This document shows positions 1 through 7,098 of a DNA stretch of 20,569 bases, piece by piece. A program made the position numbers and the translations under genes. The DNA is taken from NCBI RefSeq assembly GCF_938045405.1, contig NZ_CALIMW010000019.1, forward strand, positions 1 to 20,569, written 5' to 3'. The stretch comes from an uncultured Campylobacter sp. GTDB taxonomy: Bacteria; Campylobacterota; Campylobacteria; Campylobacterales; Campylobacteraceae. Each line of letters opens with the position of its first letter. Within the stretch, counting starts at the first letter, position 1. A model generated the notes under the pieces. It had not been told where the DNA came from, made no database searches, and saw nothing but the letters and a program-made list of their open reading frames with translations.

Positions 1-500
1 AGCGCTCCTAAGACTCTTTTGGCGGTCTCTTGTTTTTCCTCCTCCAAAAGAGGCGCGAGCACATTTATCACGTCCTTTCTGCTTATATCTTTAATATCCG
101 CGTCGCCTAGTTTAGGCAGCAGCAACACCTCAAATCTCCTTTTTATCCAAAACAGATGCTTTTCGTTAATTTTACTCTTTGTTTTTATCCACTCGGCGTA
201 TATCGCGCGCAGGGTAGTCCTGCTTTCGTCTTTTGAAATATCTACGCCGTCTAATAGCTGCTTTTTAAGCTCGTTTCGCTTTTCTCTAGCTTCGGCTAGG
301 CTTATGTCTCCTAGTTTGCCGATCGTAATTCTTTGGCGCTTATTCATTAGCTTGTTGCGGAATTCGTAGATGAAAAATTTATTTCCGTTGGGCATTATTT
401 TTAATAGCAGGTTGTCGCTATCGCTTACAAAATACGGCTTATCTTTGGGCTTTAAATTTTTAACTTGGGTTATCGTGAGCTGTGACGATAGTTTAGGCAT
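1..500 (-). CDS. Tyrosine recombinase/integrase, N-terminal part, cut by the window edge
   Basis: The minus strand is open from an ATG at 500-498 to base 1 (166 codons, no stop). The protein begins MPKLSSQLTITQVKNLKPKD. Residues 1 to about 85 read like the DUF4102-type arm-DNA-binding domain of P4-like integrases: a YFVSDSDNLLLKI strand, a KFFIYEFRNK strand, RQRITIGKLGDISLAEAR and then a Lys/Arg-rich helix. Residues from about 92 resemble the SAM-like core-binding domain (TTLRAIYAEWIKTKSKI, RRFEVLLLPKLGD, ISRKDVINVLAPL). The catalytic domain with the R-H-R-Y residues lies outside the window. Such enzymes insert and excise genomic islands or prophages, usually at tRNA genes. It reads away from the tRNA-Ser 3' end about 210 bp upstream, the usual island layout. 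Domain calls rest on pattern memory, not a search. Confidence 0.88.
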   Translation of the reverse strand, partial: MPKLSSQLTITQVKNLKPKDKPYFVSDSDNLLLKIMPNGNKFFIYEFRNKLMNKRQRITIGKLGDISLAEAREKRNELKKQLLDGVDISKDESRTTLRAIYAEWIKTKSKINEKHLFWIKRRFEVLLLPKLGDADIKDISRKDVINVLAPLLEEEKQETAKRVLGA

Positions 501-514
501 TATGTGTCCTTTTG

Positions 515-586
515 GCTGACTAGCGGCGATAAATTTTGGCTATTTTCTTAAGTAGTCAGCTAAATAGTCAGCAAAAAATCGCCGCT
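515..586. repeat. Paired inverted and direct repeats upstream of the integrase
   Basis: The motif TAGTCAGC occurs at 553-560 and 565-572 and as its reverse complement GCTGACTA at 515-522. AGCGGCGAT (522-530) has a perfect inverted copy ATCGCCGCT at 578-586. All copies lie between the integrase start and the tRNA 3' end. Possible roles are integrase arm-type sites, an excisionase site or autoregulation; these are inferences from position. Confidence 0.5.
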
Positions 587-708
587 GTTAGTTTCTTTTA
601 GCTGCTTTTTATTGCCGTAAGTTTATGAAAAAAGGCTTTAAAATATCATTAAAATCGATATTTTACTGCCGTAACTTGCAGGGGTTTTCTGTGTGTTTCT
701 TAAAGTAG

Positions 709-735
709 TGGCAGATGGGAAGGGATTCGAACCCT
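709..735. other. Probable attachment site (attL or attR) at the tRNA-Ser 3' end
   Basis: Integrases of this family commonly recombine within the 3' end of a tRNA gene and restore its sequence. Here the integrase reads away from the tRNA 3' end 209 bp away. The second copy of the repeat would lie left of the window, so the exact crossover cannot be seen; the interval covers CCA, the acceptor strand and part of the T arm. Confidence 0.4.
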
Positions 736-796
736 CGAAAGCTTGCACTTTACACGCGTTCCAGGCGTGCTCCTTCAACCGCTCGGACACCCATCT
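709..796 (-). tRNA. tRNA-Ser (anticodon GGA)
   Basis: Read on the minus strand, an 88-nt tRNA starts AGATGGG at 796 and ends CCCATCT-G-CCA at 709, with a perfect 7-bp acceptor stem and encoded CCA. The anticodon arm is CACGC / GCGTG with loop CTGGAAC, giving GGA, which reads UCC and UCU. A long variable arm (about TAAAGTGCAAGCTTTCGA) and a T arm GGGTTCGAATCCC follow, as expected for a class II serine tRNA. Its 3' end faces the integrase gene, so the 3' part is the likely attachment site. Confidence 0.95.
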
Positions 797-1144
797 AAAT
801 TAAAAGTCGCGATTATAGCGAAAATCTAAAATTTTGCCAAATTCCGTTTTGGCGCGCAATCCGTTTTGCCTTTAAATTTAAAACGCGGCGCTTAGAATTT
901 TACCGCAGCGTTTGGAATTTTATCGAGCTGCTTGTAATTTCGCCGTGCTGCCTAGAAATTCTACCACGCCACGAAGCCCGGCCGTTTTGCGCTTCCTAGC
1001 CGAACGGCGATTTCACCTTGCTACGGATATTTTAAAATTTAGATTATCTTTGAAATTGGAATTTGCCGCTCGCCGCAGGGCTAAATTTTAAAAGCGCAAG
1101 CAGATTTTTTAAACGATCCGCTTGCGCCGTAAAAGCCGAGCTGC
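797..1144. other. Gene-free spacer between tRNA-Ser and the cme operon
   Basis: I find no credible coding region in either strand. It holds a degenerate 20-bp tandem repeat (891-970) and an 8-bp perfect inverted repeat GCGCAAGC (1094-1101) / GCTTGCGC (1120-1127). The second may be an extra hairpin behind cmeC, before the stronger one at 1145-1196 has been passed. The text is otherwise AAATTTTA-rich filler with G+C-rich blocks. Confidence 0.6.
891..970. repeat. Degenerate 20-bp tandem repeat, four units
   Basis: Four consecutive 20-bp units start at 891, 911, 931 and 951. Their first halves are CTTAGAATTT, TTTGGAATTT, CTTGTAATTT and CCTAGAAATT; their second halves are TACCGCAGCG, TATCGAGCTG, CGCCGTGCTG and CTACCACGCC. 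The period is exact although the units differ at several positions. There are no unique spacers, so it is not CRISPR. Function is unknown. Confidence 0.55.
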
Positions 1145-1196
1145 GCTTTAAATTTACGGGTATTTTAAAATTTCGCACTGCCCGTAAATTTAAAGC
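1145..1196 (-). terminator. Hairpin at the end of the cmeABC operon
   Basis: A perfect 16-bp inverted repeat, GCTTTAAATTTACGGG at 1145-1160 and CCCGTAAATTTAAAGC at 1181-1196, encloses a 20-nt loop and touches the last base of the cmeC stop codon. It could end the leftward operon or protect its 3' end. No clean T run follows on the minus strand, so its strength as a rho-independent terminator is uncertain. Confidence 0.6.
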
Positions 1197-2653
1197 TAAT
1201 TAAAAATTCTATCTTTCGGGAAGGCGGACATATCGGGCTGCACGTCCTTCTCCGCGCCTAGAAGCGCCTTTATTTCGCTATCCTCGATGCTAAAGCCGCC
1301 GCCGAGCGCCTTGTAGGCGTTTACTGTCGCGCTTAGCACGTCAAGATCTGCCTGCACTTTATTTAGCTGCGCGCTAAGCAGGTTTCGCTGTGAATCCAAA
1401 AACTCCAGATGGTCGCTGTAGCCCGCCTGATACCTGCTTGAGGCGTTTGAATAAATTTTGCTCTGCGAAGCGACGAGATCGGCGAGGCTTGCCTGCCTTA
1501 GTTTGGCGTTTTGCACGCCGATAAGCGCGTCGCGAACGTCGCCGAAAGCGGTTTTAAGAGCTTTGTCGTATGCGATGAAGCTCGCGTTTTGCTCTAAATT
1601 TGAAAGCTCTACGCGCCTTTTTTGGCGGCCGAAATCAAGCAGCGGTCCTGCGAGCGAGCCTCCGATACTCCACGTGCTCGCGTTTGCGGTAAATAGCCTG
1701 TCGAACTCGCCGCTTGCGTATCCCGCTGAGCCCGTAAGCGAGAAAGTAGGGAAGTAGCCTGCCTTGGCGACGCCTACTAAGAAGTTGCTTGCGCGCAGAT
1801 TTTCGAGCGAGCTTGCGACGTCGGGGCGGTGCAGGATCACGTCGCTTGGGATTCCGCTTGGGATCTGCGGCGCGCTAGGCATTTTCGCGGCGGTCTGCGC
1901 CGTGCCGCGTAAAATTTCATCATAACTCTTACCCGTTAGGATATTTAGCGAGGTCTGCGCTGCGGAGAGCTGATTTTGCACGCTTATGAGGCTTGCCTCG
2001 GCGCTTTGGACCGCGGCTTTGGCCTGATAAAATACGATCTCGCTAACTGCGCCTGCATCGAGCTGCTTTTTGCGGTAGTTTTGCGTATCTTGATAGCTTT
2101 TTAGGCTGTCTTTTAAAATTTTCTCCTGCTGCTTTAGTGCTAGTAGCGTAAAATAGGTCGTTGCAACCGTGCTAGTAATCGTGTTTTTGGCAGTTTCGTA
2201 GTCGTATTTCGTCGCATTAAATCGAGATCGCGCTGAATCTACGCTGTTGCGCACGCGCCCCCAAAGATCGATCTCGTAGCTTAGCACGGCGCCGATCTGA
2301 TACGCGCCGTGAGAGTTGCGATCGGGCTGGTTGCCGAAATTATTTTGGCGCACCGCGCTGCCGCTTAAATTTACATTCGGCAGGTACTCAAGCTTGTTTA
2401 GTCCCAAATTTACGCGCGCATACTCGACGTTATTCAGCGCGGTTTGCAGGTCGGAATTTTGCTCCAGCGCGCTTTGGATCAGGGCGTTTAGCTGCGGATC
2501 GTTAAAGCTTTTCCACCACTGCGTGCTAACGTTCGTGCTCGCGTAATCCGCCTTAAAGCCGGTCTGTTTTTGCGGCGTGACGGGCTTGAAGTTGCAGCCG
2601 CAAAGTAAAATTCCAAGCGTCAAGGCGCTTAAAAGAGCGTTATTTATTTTCAT
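1196..2653 (-). CDS. cmeC: CmeC-type outer membrane channel lipoprotein of an RND efflux pump
   Basis: This 485-aa protein is a TolC/OprM-like outer membrane factor (NodT family) that gives the efflux pump its exit duct. It starts with a lipoprotein signal ending in LLCGC (Cys20 would be acylated). The two repeated outer-membrane-efflux segments are visible: QWWKSFNDPQLNALIQSALE near residue 45, then a long helical region, and a second repeat with PDVASSLENLRASNFLVGVA (about 275) and GGSLAGPLLDFGRQKRRVEL (about 330). The length matches the family. The ATG lies inside the end of cmeB, giving a 14-nt overlap and GAGGTG as ribosome site. It is third in the cmeA-cmeB-cmeC operon. Campylobacter CmeC is known to carry bile salts and many antibiotics outward; substrates of this copy are inferred. 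Confidence 0.92.
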   Translation of the reverse strand: MKINNALLSALTLGILLCGCNFKPVTPQKQTGFKADYASTNVSTQWWKSFNDPQLNALIQSALEQNSDLQTALNNVEYARVNLGLNKLEYLPNVNLSGSAVRQNNFGNQPDRNSHGAYQIGAVLSYEIDLWGRVRNSVDSARSRFNATKYDYETAKNTITSTVATTYFTLLALKQQEKILKDSLKSYQDTQNYRKKQLDAGAVSEIVFYQAKAAVQSAEASLISVQNQLSAAQTSLNILTGKSYDEILRGTAQTAAKMPSAPQIPSGIPSDVILHRPDVASSLENLRASNFLVGVAKAGYFPTFSLTGSAGYASGEFDRLFTANASTWSIGGSLAGPLLDFGRQKRRVELSNLEQNASFIAYDKALKTAFGDVRDALIGVQNAKLRQASLADLVASQSKIYSNASSRYQAGYSDHLEFLDSQRNLLSAQLNKVQADLDVLSATVNAYKALGGGFSIEDSEIKALLGAEKDVQPDMSAFPKDRIFN

Positions 2654-5600
2654 CGTTCACCTCGTTAGTTTGGACTTTTTTACCGCGCCTATCAAGCCAA
2701 GCGTTGAAGCTTTCGAGCAAGTAGAAAAACAGCGGCACGAAAAAGATCGCGATCGTAGATGCCGCGAGCATTCCGCCTACGACGCCGGTTCCTAGCGCGT
2801 GGCGGCTAGCAGCGCCCGCGCCGGTGGCGATAACCATCGGAAGCACGCCCAGACCGAACGCAAGGCTCGTCATCACGATAGGACGGAATCTCATCTTGGC
2901 GGCCTCGACGGCGGCTTCCGCGATAGGGCGGTGGTTGTTTAGGTGCTCATTCATCGCAAATTCCACGATCAAAATCGCGTTTTTCGCCGCCAGACCGATT
3001 AGAAGCAGCAAACCGATCTGAAAATATATGTCGTTATTCAGCCCGCGGAAATATGTAAACACGAGCGCGCCGAATACCGAAAACGGCACGGCGGTAAGTA
3101 CGGCAAGCGGCATGAGCCACCTTTCGTATTGAGCCGCCAGGATCAAAAACACGAAGATCATTCCAAATACGAATGCCTGCGCGCCCTTGCCCGTCTCGCT
3201 GACCTCTTGATACGCAGAGCCAGCCCAGCCGATCGAATATCCGCTAGGAAGCTCCTCTTTTATAACCTCTTGGATCGCGGCGATCGCCTGACCCGAAGTG
3301 TAGCCCGTATTTGGCTCGCCCATAATTAGCGCAGCCGGGAAGGCGTTAAATCTATTAACGGCATCGGGACCCAAAGAGCGCTCAAGCCTTACTAAAGAAT
3401 TTAGCGGGATCAGATCGCCGCTAGCGCTGCGGACGTAGAGCGATTTTAAATCGTTAGGATCGTCTCTGTAGTTTTGCGTAGCGCGGATATAGACCTTGAA
3501 TGTGCGGCCCATGAGGTTAAAGTCGTTGATGTAATACTGCCCGATGGTGGAATTTAGCACGGTGAAAATGTCGGCTATCTTAACGCCTAGCATTTTTACC
3601 TTCTCTTTATCTATATAGAGCTTATACTGCGGGAAATCGGTATCCAGCGTCGTTCGCACGAGCTTTAAAGCGGGGTGTTGATTGGCTTTGGCAGTTACGC
3701 GATCCATATCGGCGCGAATTTCATCGTAGCTCTTGCCCGTCGTGCTTTGCGCGTAGAGCTCAAATCCGCCCGTAAGCGAAAGACCCATAATAGGCGGCGG
3801 CGTGACGACGTAGGTCATCGAGTTGCGATCCGCGCCGTAGAGCTGCCCGTTTAGCGCGGCGGCTAAGGCGAAGTTGGAATTTTCATCACCCGGGCGATCT
3901 TTCCAGTCTTTTAGCTTCATAAAAAAAGCTCCCGCATTTTCTCTAAGCGCTCCGGCTAGCATATCGTATCCCGTGATTTGGGTTATATCTTTTACGTTTG
4001 GATACTTTTTAGCGATGTTTGCGATGAAATCCTGATCGGCTTCCGTTCTAGGCAGCGTAGATGCAGACGGAAGCGTAGTCATCGCCATAATCGAGCCTTT
4101 GTCTTCGTTAGGCACTAGGCCGCTCGGAGTAAGCTTAAGAAGCTCTATCATTGCATAGATGATGATACCTACAAAAACGAGGCTGATTAGTACGTGGCGA
4201 AGAACCATGCCGACGCCTGCGGCATAAATTTTAGTTGAGATGCTAAAAAGATTATTAAACCATCTTATAAAGAAAAAAGGCTCAGATTCCTTTTTTTGCA
4301 AGATTAGAGCGCAAAGCGCGGGCGTTAGTGTAAGGGCTACGAAGCCTGAAAAACATACCGAGGCTACGAGCGTTAATGCAAATTGCCTCTGCATAACCCC
4401 GGTAAAGCCCTCCATAAACGCAACCGGCACGAAAACCGCTGAGAGCACGAGCACGATAGAGATGACGGGCGCTACGATCTCGCCCATCGCTTTTGTGGTA
4501 GCCTCTTTGACGCTAAGATCCGGCTCCTCGTGCAAAATTCTCTCTACGTTTTCGATCACGATAATGGCGTCATCCACGACGATACCGATAGCTAAGATGA
4601 GCGCGAAAAGGGTGATTAAATTTATCGAAAATCCGAAGGCGTAAATTCCGATAAACGCGCCGCAGATCGATACGGGCGCAGCAAGCGTCGGAATGATCGT
4701 CGCTCTAAGGTTGCCTAAGAACATATACATAACGATGATGACGAGGATTAACGCTTCAATGAAAGTATGAATGACCTCTTCGATCGATACTTTTACGAAG
4801 CTAGTCGTATCATAGGCGACGCCATAGGTAAGCTCACCCGGGAAATTCGGCTTAAGCTCGTCTATGCGCTTATTTACCGCTTCGACTACGGCTAGGGCGT
4901 TGGCGCCACTTTGCATAAAGATAAGCACAGGCACCATCTCTTTACCGTTAAATTTCGCCGAGATATTGTAGCTTGCGCCGCCAAGTTTGACCTCGGCGAC
5001 ATCTTTTACGCGCAAGAAATTCCCATCTTTTTGCGCATGTATGATGATATTTTCAAACTCTTCGACGGTTTTTAAACGACCCTCAGGCTTGATCGCATAT
5101 ACGTAGGGATTGCCTAAGTTCATTGGCTGCTCGCCCATCTTACCCGCGGCGTATTGGCTATTTTGTTCGCTTATCGCGGCGATTATCTCGGCAGTCGTAA
5201 CGTTAAATTTCTTAAGTAGCTCGGGCTTTACCCAGATCCTCATAGCATAGTCTTTCGTACCCAGCGCTTGAGCTTCGCCGACGCCCGGCACGCGCTTTAG
5301 CTCATCTACGACGTTGATAGCTACATAGTTTTGCATCTCTACGACGTCCATCTGCTCGCTAGGATCGTAAAACGCAAGCACCTCCAGCATCGTGCTGCTA
5401 CGCTCGGTGACGGTTACGCCATAGCGGCGCACTTCGTCGGGAAGTAGCGTAAGAGCTGGCGTGACGCGGTTGTTTACATTGACTTTCGCATCTGCTGGAT
5501 TTGTGCCGATTTGAAAATATACGTTGATACGAACGTCGCCGGAGGAGCTTGCTGAGCTTTCCATATAGATCATATTTTCAACGCCATTGATTGCATTTTC

Positions 5601-5798
5601 AAGAGGGGCTGCGACGACGTCGGCGATCGTTTGCGCATCCGCGCCGCTATATGTAGCGCTTACGACGATTTGAGGCGGCGTGAGCTGCGGATACTCCTCG
5701 ACGGAGGAATTTTTAAGAGCCAAAACGCCCGCGATTACGATGATGATCGAAACGACGCAGGCAAAAACGGGGCGGTTGATGAAAAATTTAGAAAACAT
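2640..5798 (-). CDS. cmeB: CmeB-type inner membrane RND multidrug transporter
   Basis: This 1052-aa protein is a hydrophobe/amphiphile efflux RND transporter (HAE1, AcrB-like), the proton-driven motor of the pump. TM1 (residues about 10-30) is followed by a large periplasmic loop. TM4 carries VVDD with Asp409 and Asp410, and TM10 carries the conserved Lys939 in AAKNAILIVEF; these match the AcrB proton-relay residues D407, D408 and K940. The second periplasmic loop spans roughly 570-870 and a final membrane bundle follows. Length agrees with the family, and no lesion is seen. The ATG overlaps the cmeA stop codon by one base (TAATG), so translation is probably coupled; it also overlaps cmeC by 14 nt. 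Substrates (bile salts, fluoroquinolones, macrolides in C. jejuni) are known for the family, not for this copy. Confidence 0.95.
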   Translation of the reverse strand: MFSKFFINRPVFACVVSIIIVIAGVLALKNSSVEEYPQLTPPQIVVSATYSGADAQTIADVVAAPLENAINGVENMIYMESSASSSGDVRINVYFQIGTNPADAKVNVNNRVTPALTLLPDEVRRYGVTVTERSSTMLEVLAFYDPSEQMDVVEMQNYVAINVVDELKRVPGVGEAQALGTKDYAMRIWVKPELLKKFNVTTAEIIAAISEQNSQYAAGKMGEQPMNLGNPYVYAIKPEGRLKTVEEFENIIIHAQKDGNFLRVKDVAEVKLGGASYNISAKFNGKEMVPVLIFMQSGANALAVVEAVNKRIDELKPNFPGELTYGVAYDTTSFVKVSIEEVIHTFIEALILVIIVMYMFLGNLRATIIPTLAAPVSICGAFIGIYAFGFSINLITLFALILAIGIVVDDAIIVIENVERILHEEPDLSVKEATTKAMGEIVAPVISIVLVLSAVFVPVAFMEGFTGVMQRQFALTLVASVCFSGFVALTLTPALCALILQKKESEPFFFIRWFNNLFSISTKIYAAGVGMVLRHVLISLVFVGIIIYAMIELLKLTPSGLVPNEDKGSIMAMTTLPSASTLPRTEADQDFIANIAKKYPNVKDITQITGYDMLAGALRENAGAFFMKLKDWKDRPGDENSNFALAAALNGQLYGADRNSMTYVVTPPPIMGLSLTGGFELYAQSTTGKSYDEIRADMDRVTAKANQHPALKLVRTTLDTDFPQYKLYIDKEKVKMLGVKIADIFTVLNSTIGQYYINDFNLMGRTFKVYIRATQNYRDDPNDLKSLYVRSASGDLIPLNSLVRLERSLGPDAVNRFNAFPAALIMGEPNTGYTSGQAIAAIQEVIKEELPSGYSIGWAGSAYQEVSETGKGAQAFVFGMIFVFLILAAQYERWLMPLAVLTAVPFSVFGALVFTYFRGLNNDIYFQIGLLLLIGLAAKNAILIVEFAMNEHLNNHRPIAEAAVEAAKMRFRPIVMTSLAFGLGVLPMVIATGAGAASRHALGTGVVGGMLAASTIAIFFVPLFFYLLESFNAWLDRRGKKVQTNEVNDENK

Positions 5799-6925
5799 TA
5801 TTTCCCGCTTTCTGCATTGCTCTGAGATGCTTCAGGCTGTCCCGCTACGTAAGGGTCTGTACTTGCGGGCACCGGAGTTACCTTGGAGCCCACGTTGATC
5901 TTTTTAAAATTATCCAAAATGATCTGATCGCCGTCCTGCAGCCCGCTTGAGATCGTCGCCGTGCGGGTATCTTGCGCCGCGATTTTGACCACCTTTTTAG
6001 CGACCTTTCCGTCTTGCACGACATAGACTATGGTGTTGCTAAGATCTTGCTTGAGCGCAACTTGCGGAATTTTAAAGCCGTTTTTCTGATAAAAGCCATC
6101 GACGCTTATTTTGGTAAAAACGCCCGGACGAATTTCCAAGCTTGGATTTGGAATTTGAGCTTTGGCGCTGACGGACGCGGTATTTGTATTGATGACGCTA
6201 TCGATGAAGCTTAGCGTGCCGTTGTAGTCCTTGCCGCCGAGGTTTATGCTTACCTGACGACCCAGCTGCTTCCACTGCCCGTTTCTTAAATTTGCATCAA
6301 GCTCCAGTCTATCGACGTCCGCGATGCCGAATTCCACGTCGATCGGATCAAATTTAGAAAGCCTAACCAGATCCTCGCCAACATTTACGTATGCGCCTAC
6401 GTCCTTTTGCGTATCGCCCGCCATGCCGTCAAAAGGCGCGGTAACGAGCGAGTGGTCAAAATCGATCTTGGCGCTTTTAAAATTTGCTTCGGCTACCATA
6501 AATGCCGCTTTTGCGGTATCGAAATCCTTTTGAGAGATCGTGTTGCTAGCTTTTAGCGCTTTAGCTCTTTTGTAGTCCGCCGAGGCGTTTTGCAGATTAG
6601 CGTTTGCGCTGTCAAATGCCGCTTGATAGCGCGAGCGGTCGATCTCGTAGAGTACGTCGCCCTTCTTGACGCTGTGACCCGGCTCGAAAAGCTGCTTTTC
6701 GATGGTGCCCGAAACCTGCGGCTTTAGCATTATCTCAAGCTCGCTTACGGTCTGTCCGTTAAATTTTAAAATTATCGGCACGTCGGCAGATTTGGCGATA
6801 AATACGCCAACCGGTAGCGCAGAAGCCTCGCCGCTTTGTTTTGCGCCGCTTTCCTCCTTTTTTTCAAAATAGGAGCAGCCCGAAACCAAAAATGCTGCGA
6901 AAATCAAACTGGCGACTTTTTTCAT
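5798..6925 (-). CDS. cmeA: CmeA-type periplasmic adaptor (membrane fusion) lipoprotein
   Basis: This 375-aa protein is the HlyD/AcrA-type adaptor joining CmeB to CmeC. The signal MKKVASLIFAAFLVSGC ends in a lipobox (Cys17). The family layout is clear: lipoyl half-motif around VSGTIEKQLFEPGHSVKKGD, a helical hairpin with Ala/Lys-rich coils (about 95-150), the second lipoyl half (SLVTAPFDGMAGDTQKDVGAYV), then beta-barrel and membrane-proximal domains. An in-frame upstream ATG at 6958 was rejected: the start at 6925 has AGAGGAA five bases before it and begins the signal peptide, while the longer form would add 11 polar residues and run up to the operator. It is first in the operon, probably repressed through the palindrome at 6960-6975. 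Confidence 0.93.
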   Translation of the reverse strand: MKKVASLIFAAFLVSGCSYFEKKEESGAKQSGEASALPVGVFIAKSADVPIILKFNGQTVSELEIMLKPQVSGTIEKQLFEPGHSVKKGDVLYEIDRSRYQAAFDSANANLQNASADYKRAKALKASNTISQKDFDTAKAAFMVAEANFKSAKIDFDHSLVTAPFDGMAGDTQKDVGAYVNVGEDLVRLSKFDPIDVEFGIADVDRLELDANLRNGQWKQLGRQVSINLGGKDYNGTLSFIDSVINTNTASVSAKAQIPNPSLEIRPGVFTKISVDGFYQKNGFKIPQVALKQDLSNTIVYVVQDGKVAKKVVKIAAQDTRTATISSGLQDGDQIILDNFKKINVGSKVTPVPASTDPYVAGQPEASQSNAESGK

Positions 6926-6959
6926 GTAAATTCCTCTATTTGGGTTAAAATTTTGCATT

Positions 6960-6975
6960 TGTAATAGCTATTACG
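6960..6975. promoter_or_regulatory. CmeR-like operator palindrome at the cmeABC promoter
   Basis: TGTAATAGCTATTACG contains a perfect 14-bp palindrome (GTAATAG-CTATTAC, 6961-6974), 35 bp upstream of the cmeA start. In C. jejuni the TetR-type repressor CmeR binds an inverted repeat of the form TGTAATA-N2-TATTACA at the same place; this is from memory. The match in half-site, spacing and location supports an operator role. No TetR gene is seen in the window. Confidence 0.7.
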
Positions 6976-6980
6976 AATAA

Positions 6981-6993
6981 ATTATAAATTATA
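6981..6993 (-). promoter_or_regulatory. Probable -10 elements of the cmeABC promoter
   Basis: Two TATAAT hexamers read on the minus strand at 6986-6981 and 6993-6988, just upstream of the operator palindrome. Transcription from either would start within or beside 6960-6975, so a bound repressor would block it. Campylobacter promoters depend mainly on the -10 box, and no -35 box is evident. Confidence 0.5.
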
Positions 6994-7067
6994 ATAAAAA
7001 CTATATAAATAAAACTTAAATTTAGCCCGTAAAATAATCTATCTGGGGAATTATAGCGGAATTTCGA

Positions 7068-7073
7068 TATAAT
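7068..7073 (+). promoter_or_regulatory. -10 box of thiD
   Basis: TATAAT within GATATAAT lies 26 bp upstream of the thiD ATG, with AAAGG (7088-7092) as ribosome site between them. The context is typical of Campylobacter sigma-70 promoters. Confidence 0.5.
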
Positions 7074-7098
7074 TGCGCTAAAATTTTAAAGGCTTTTT

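Noticed and set aside
19..369. Plus-strand open frame of 116 aa
   Set aside because: It is antisense to the integrase, whose domain pattern is clear; no ribosome site, and Ser/Leu-rich shadow composition.
891..970. CRISPR array
   Set aside because: The four units are adjacent with no unique spacers, and no cas genes are present.
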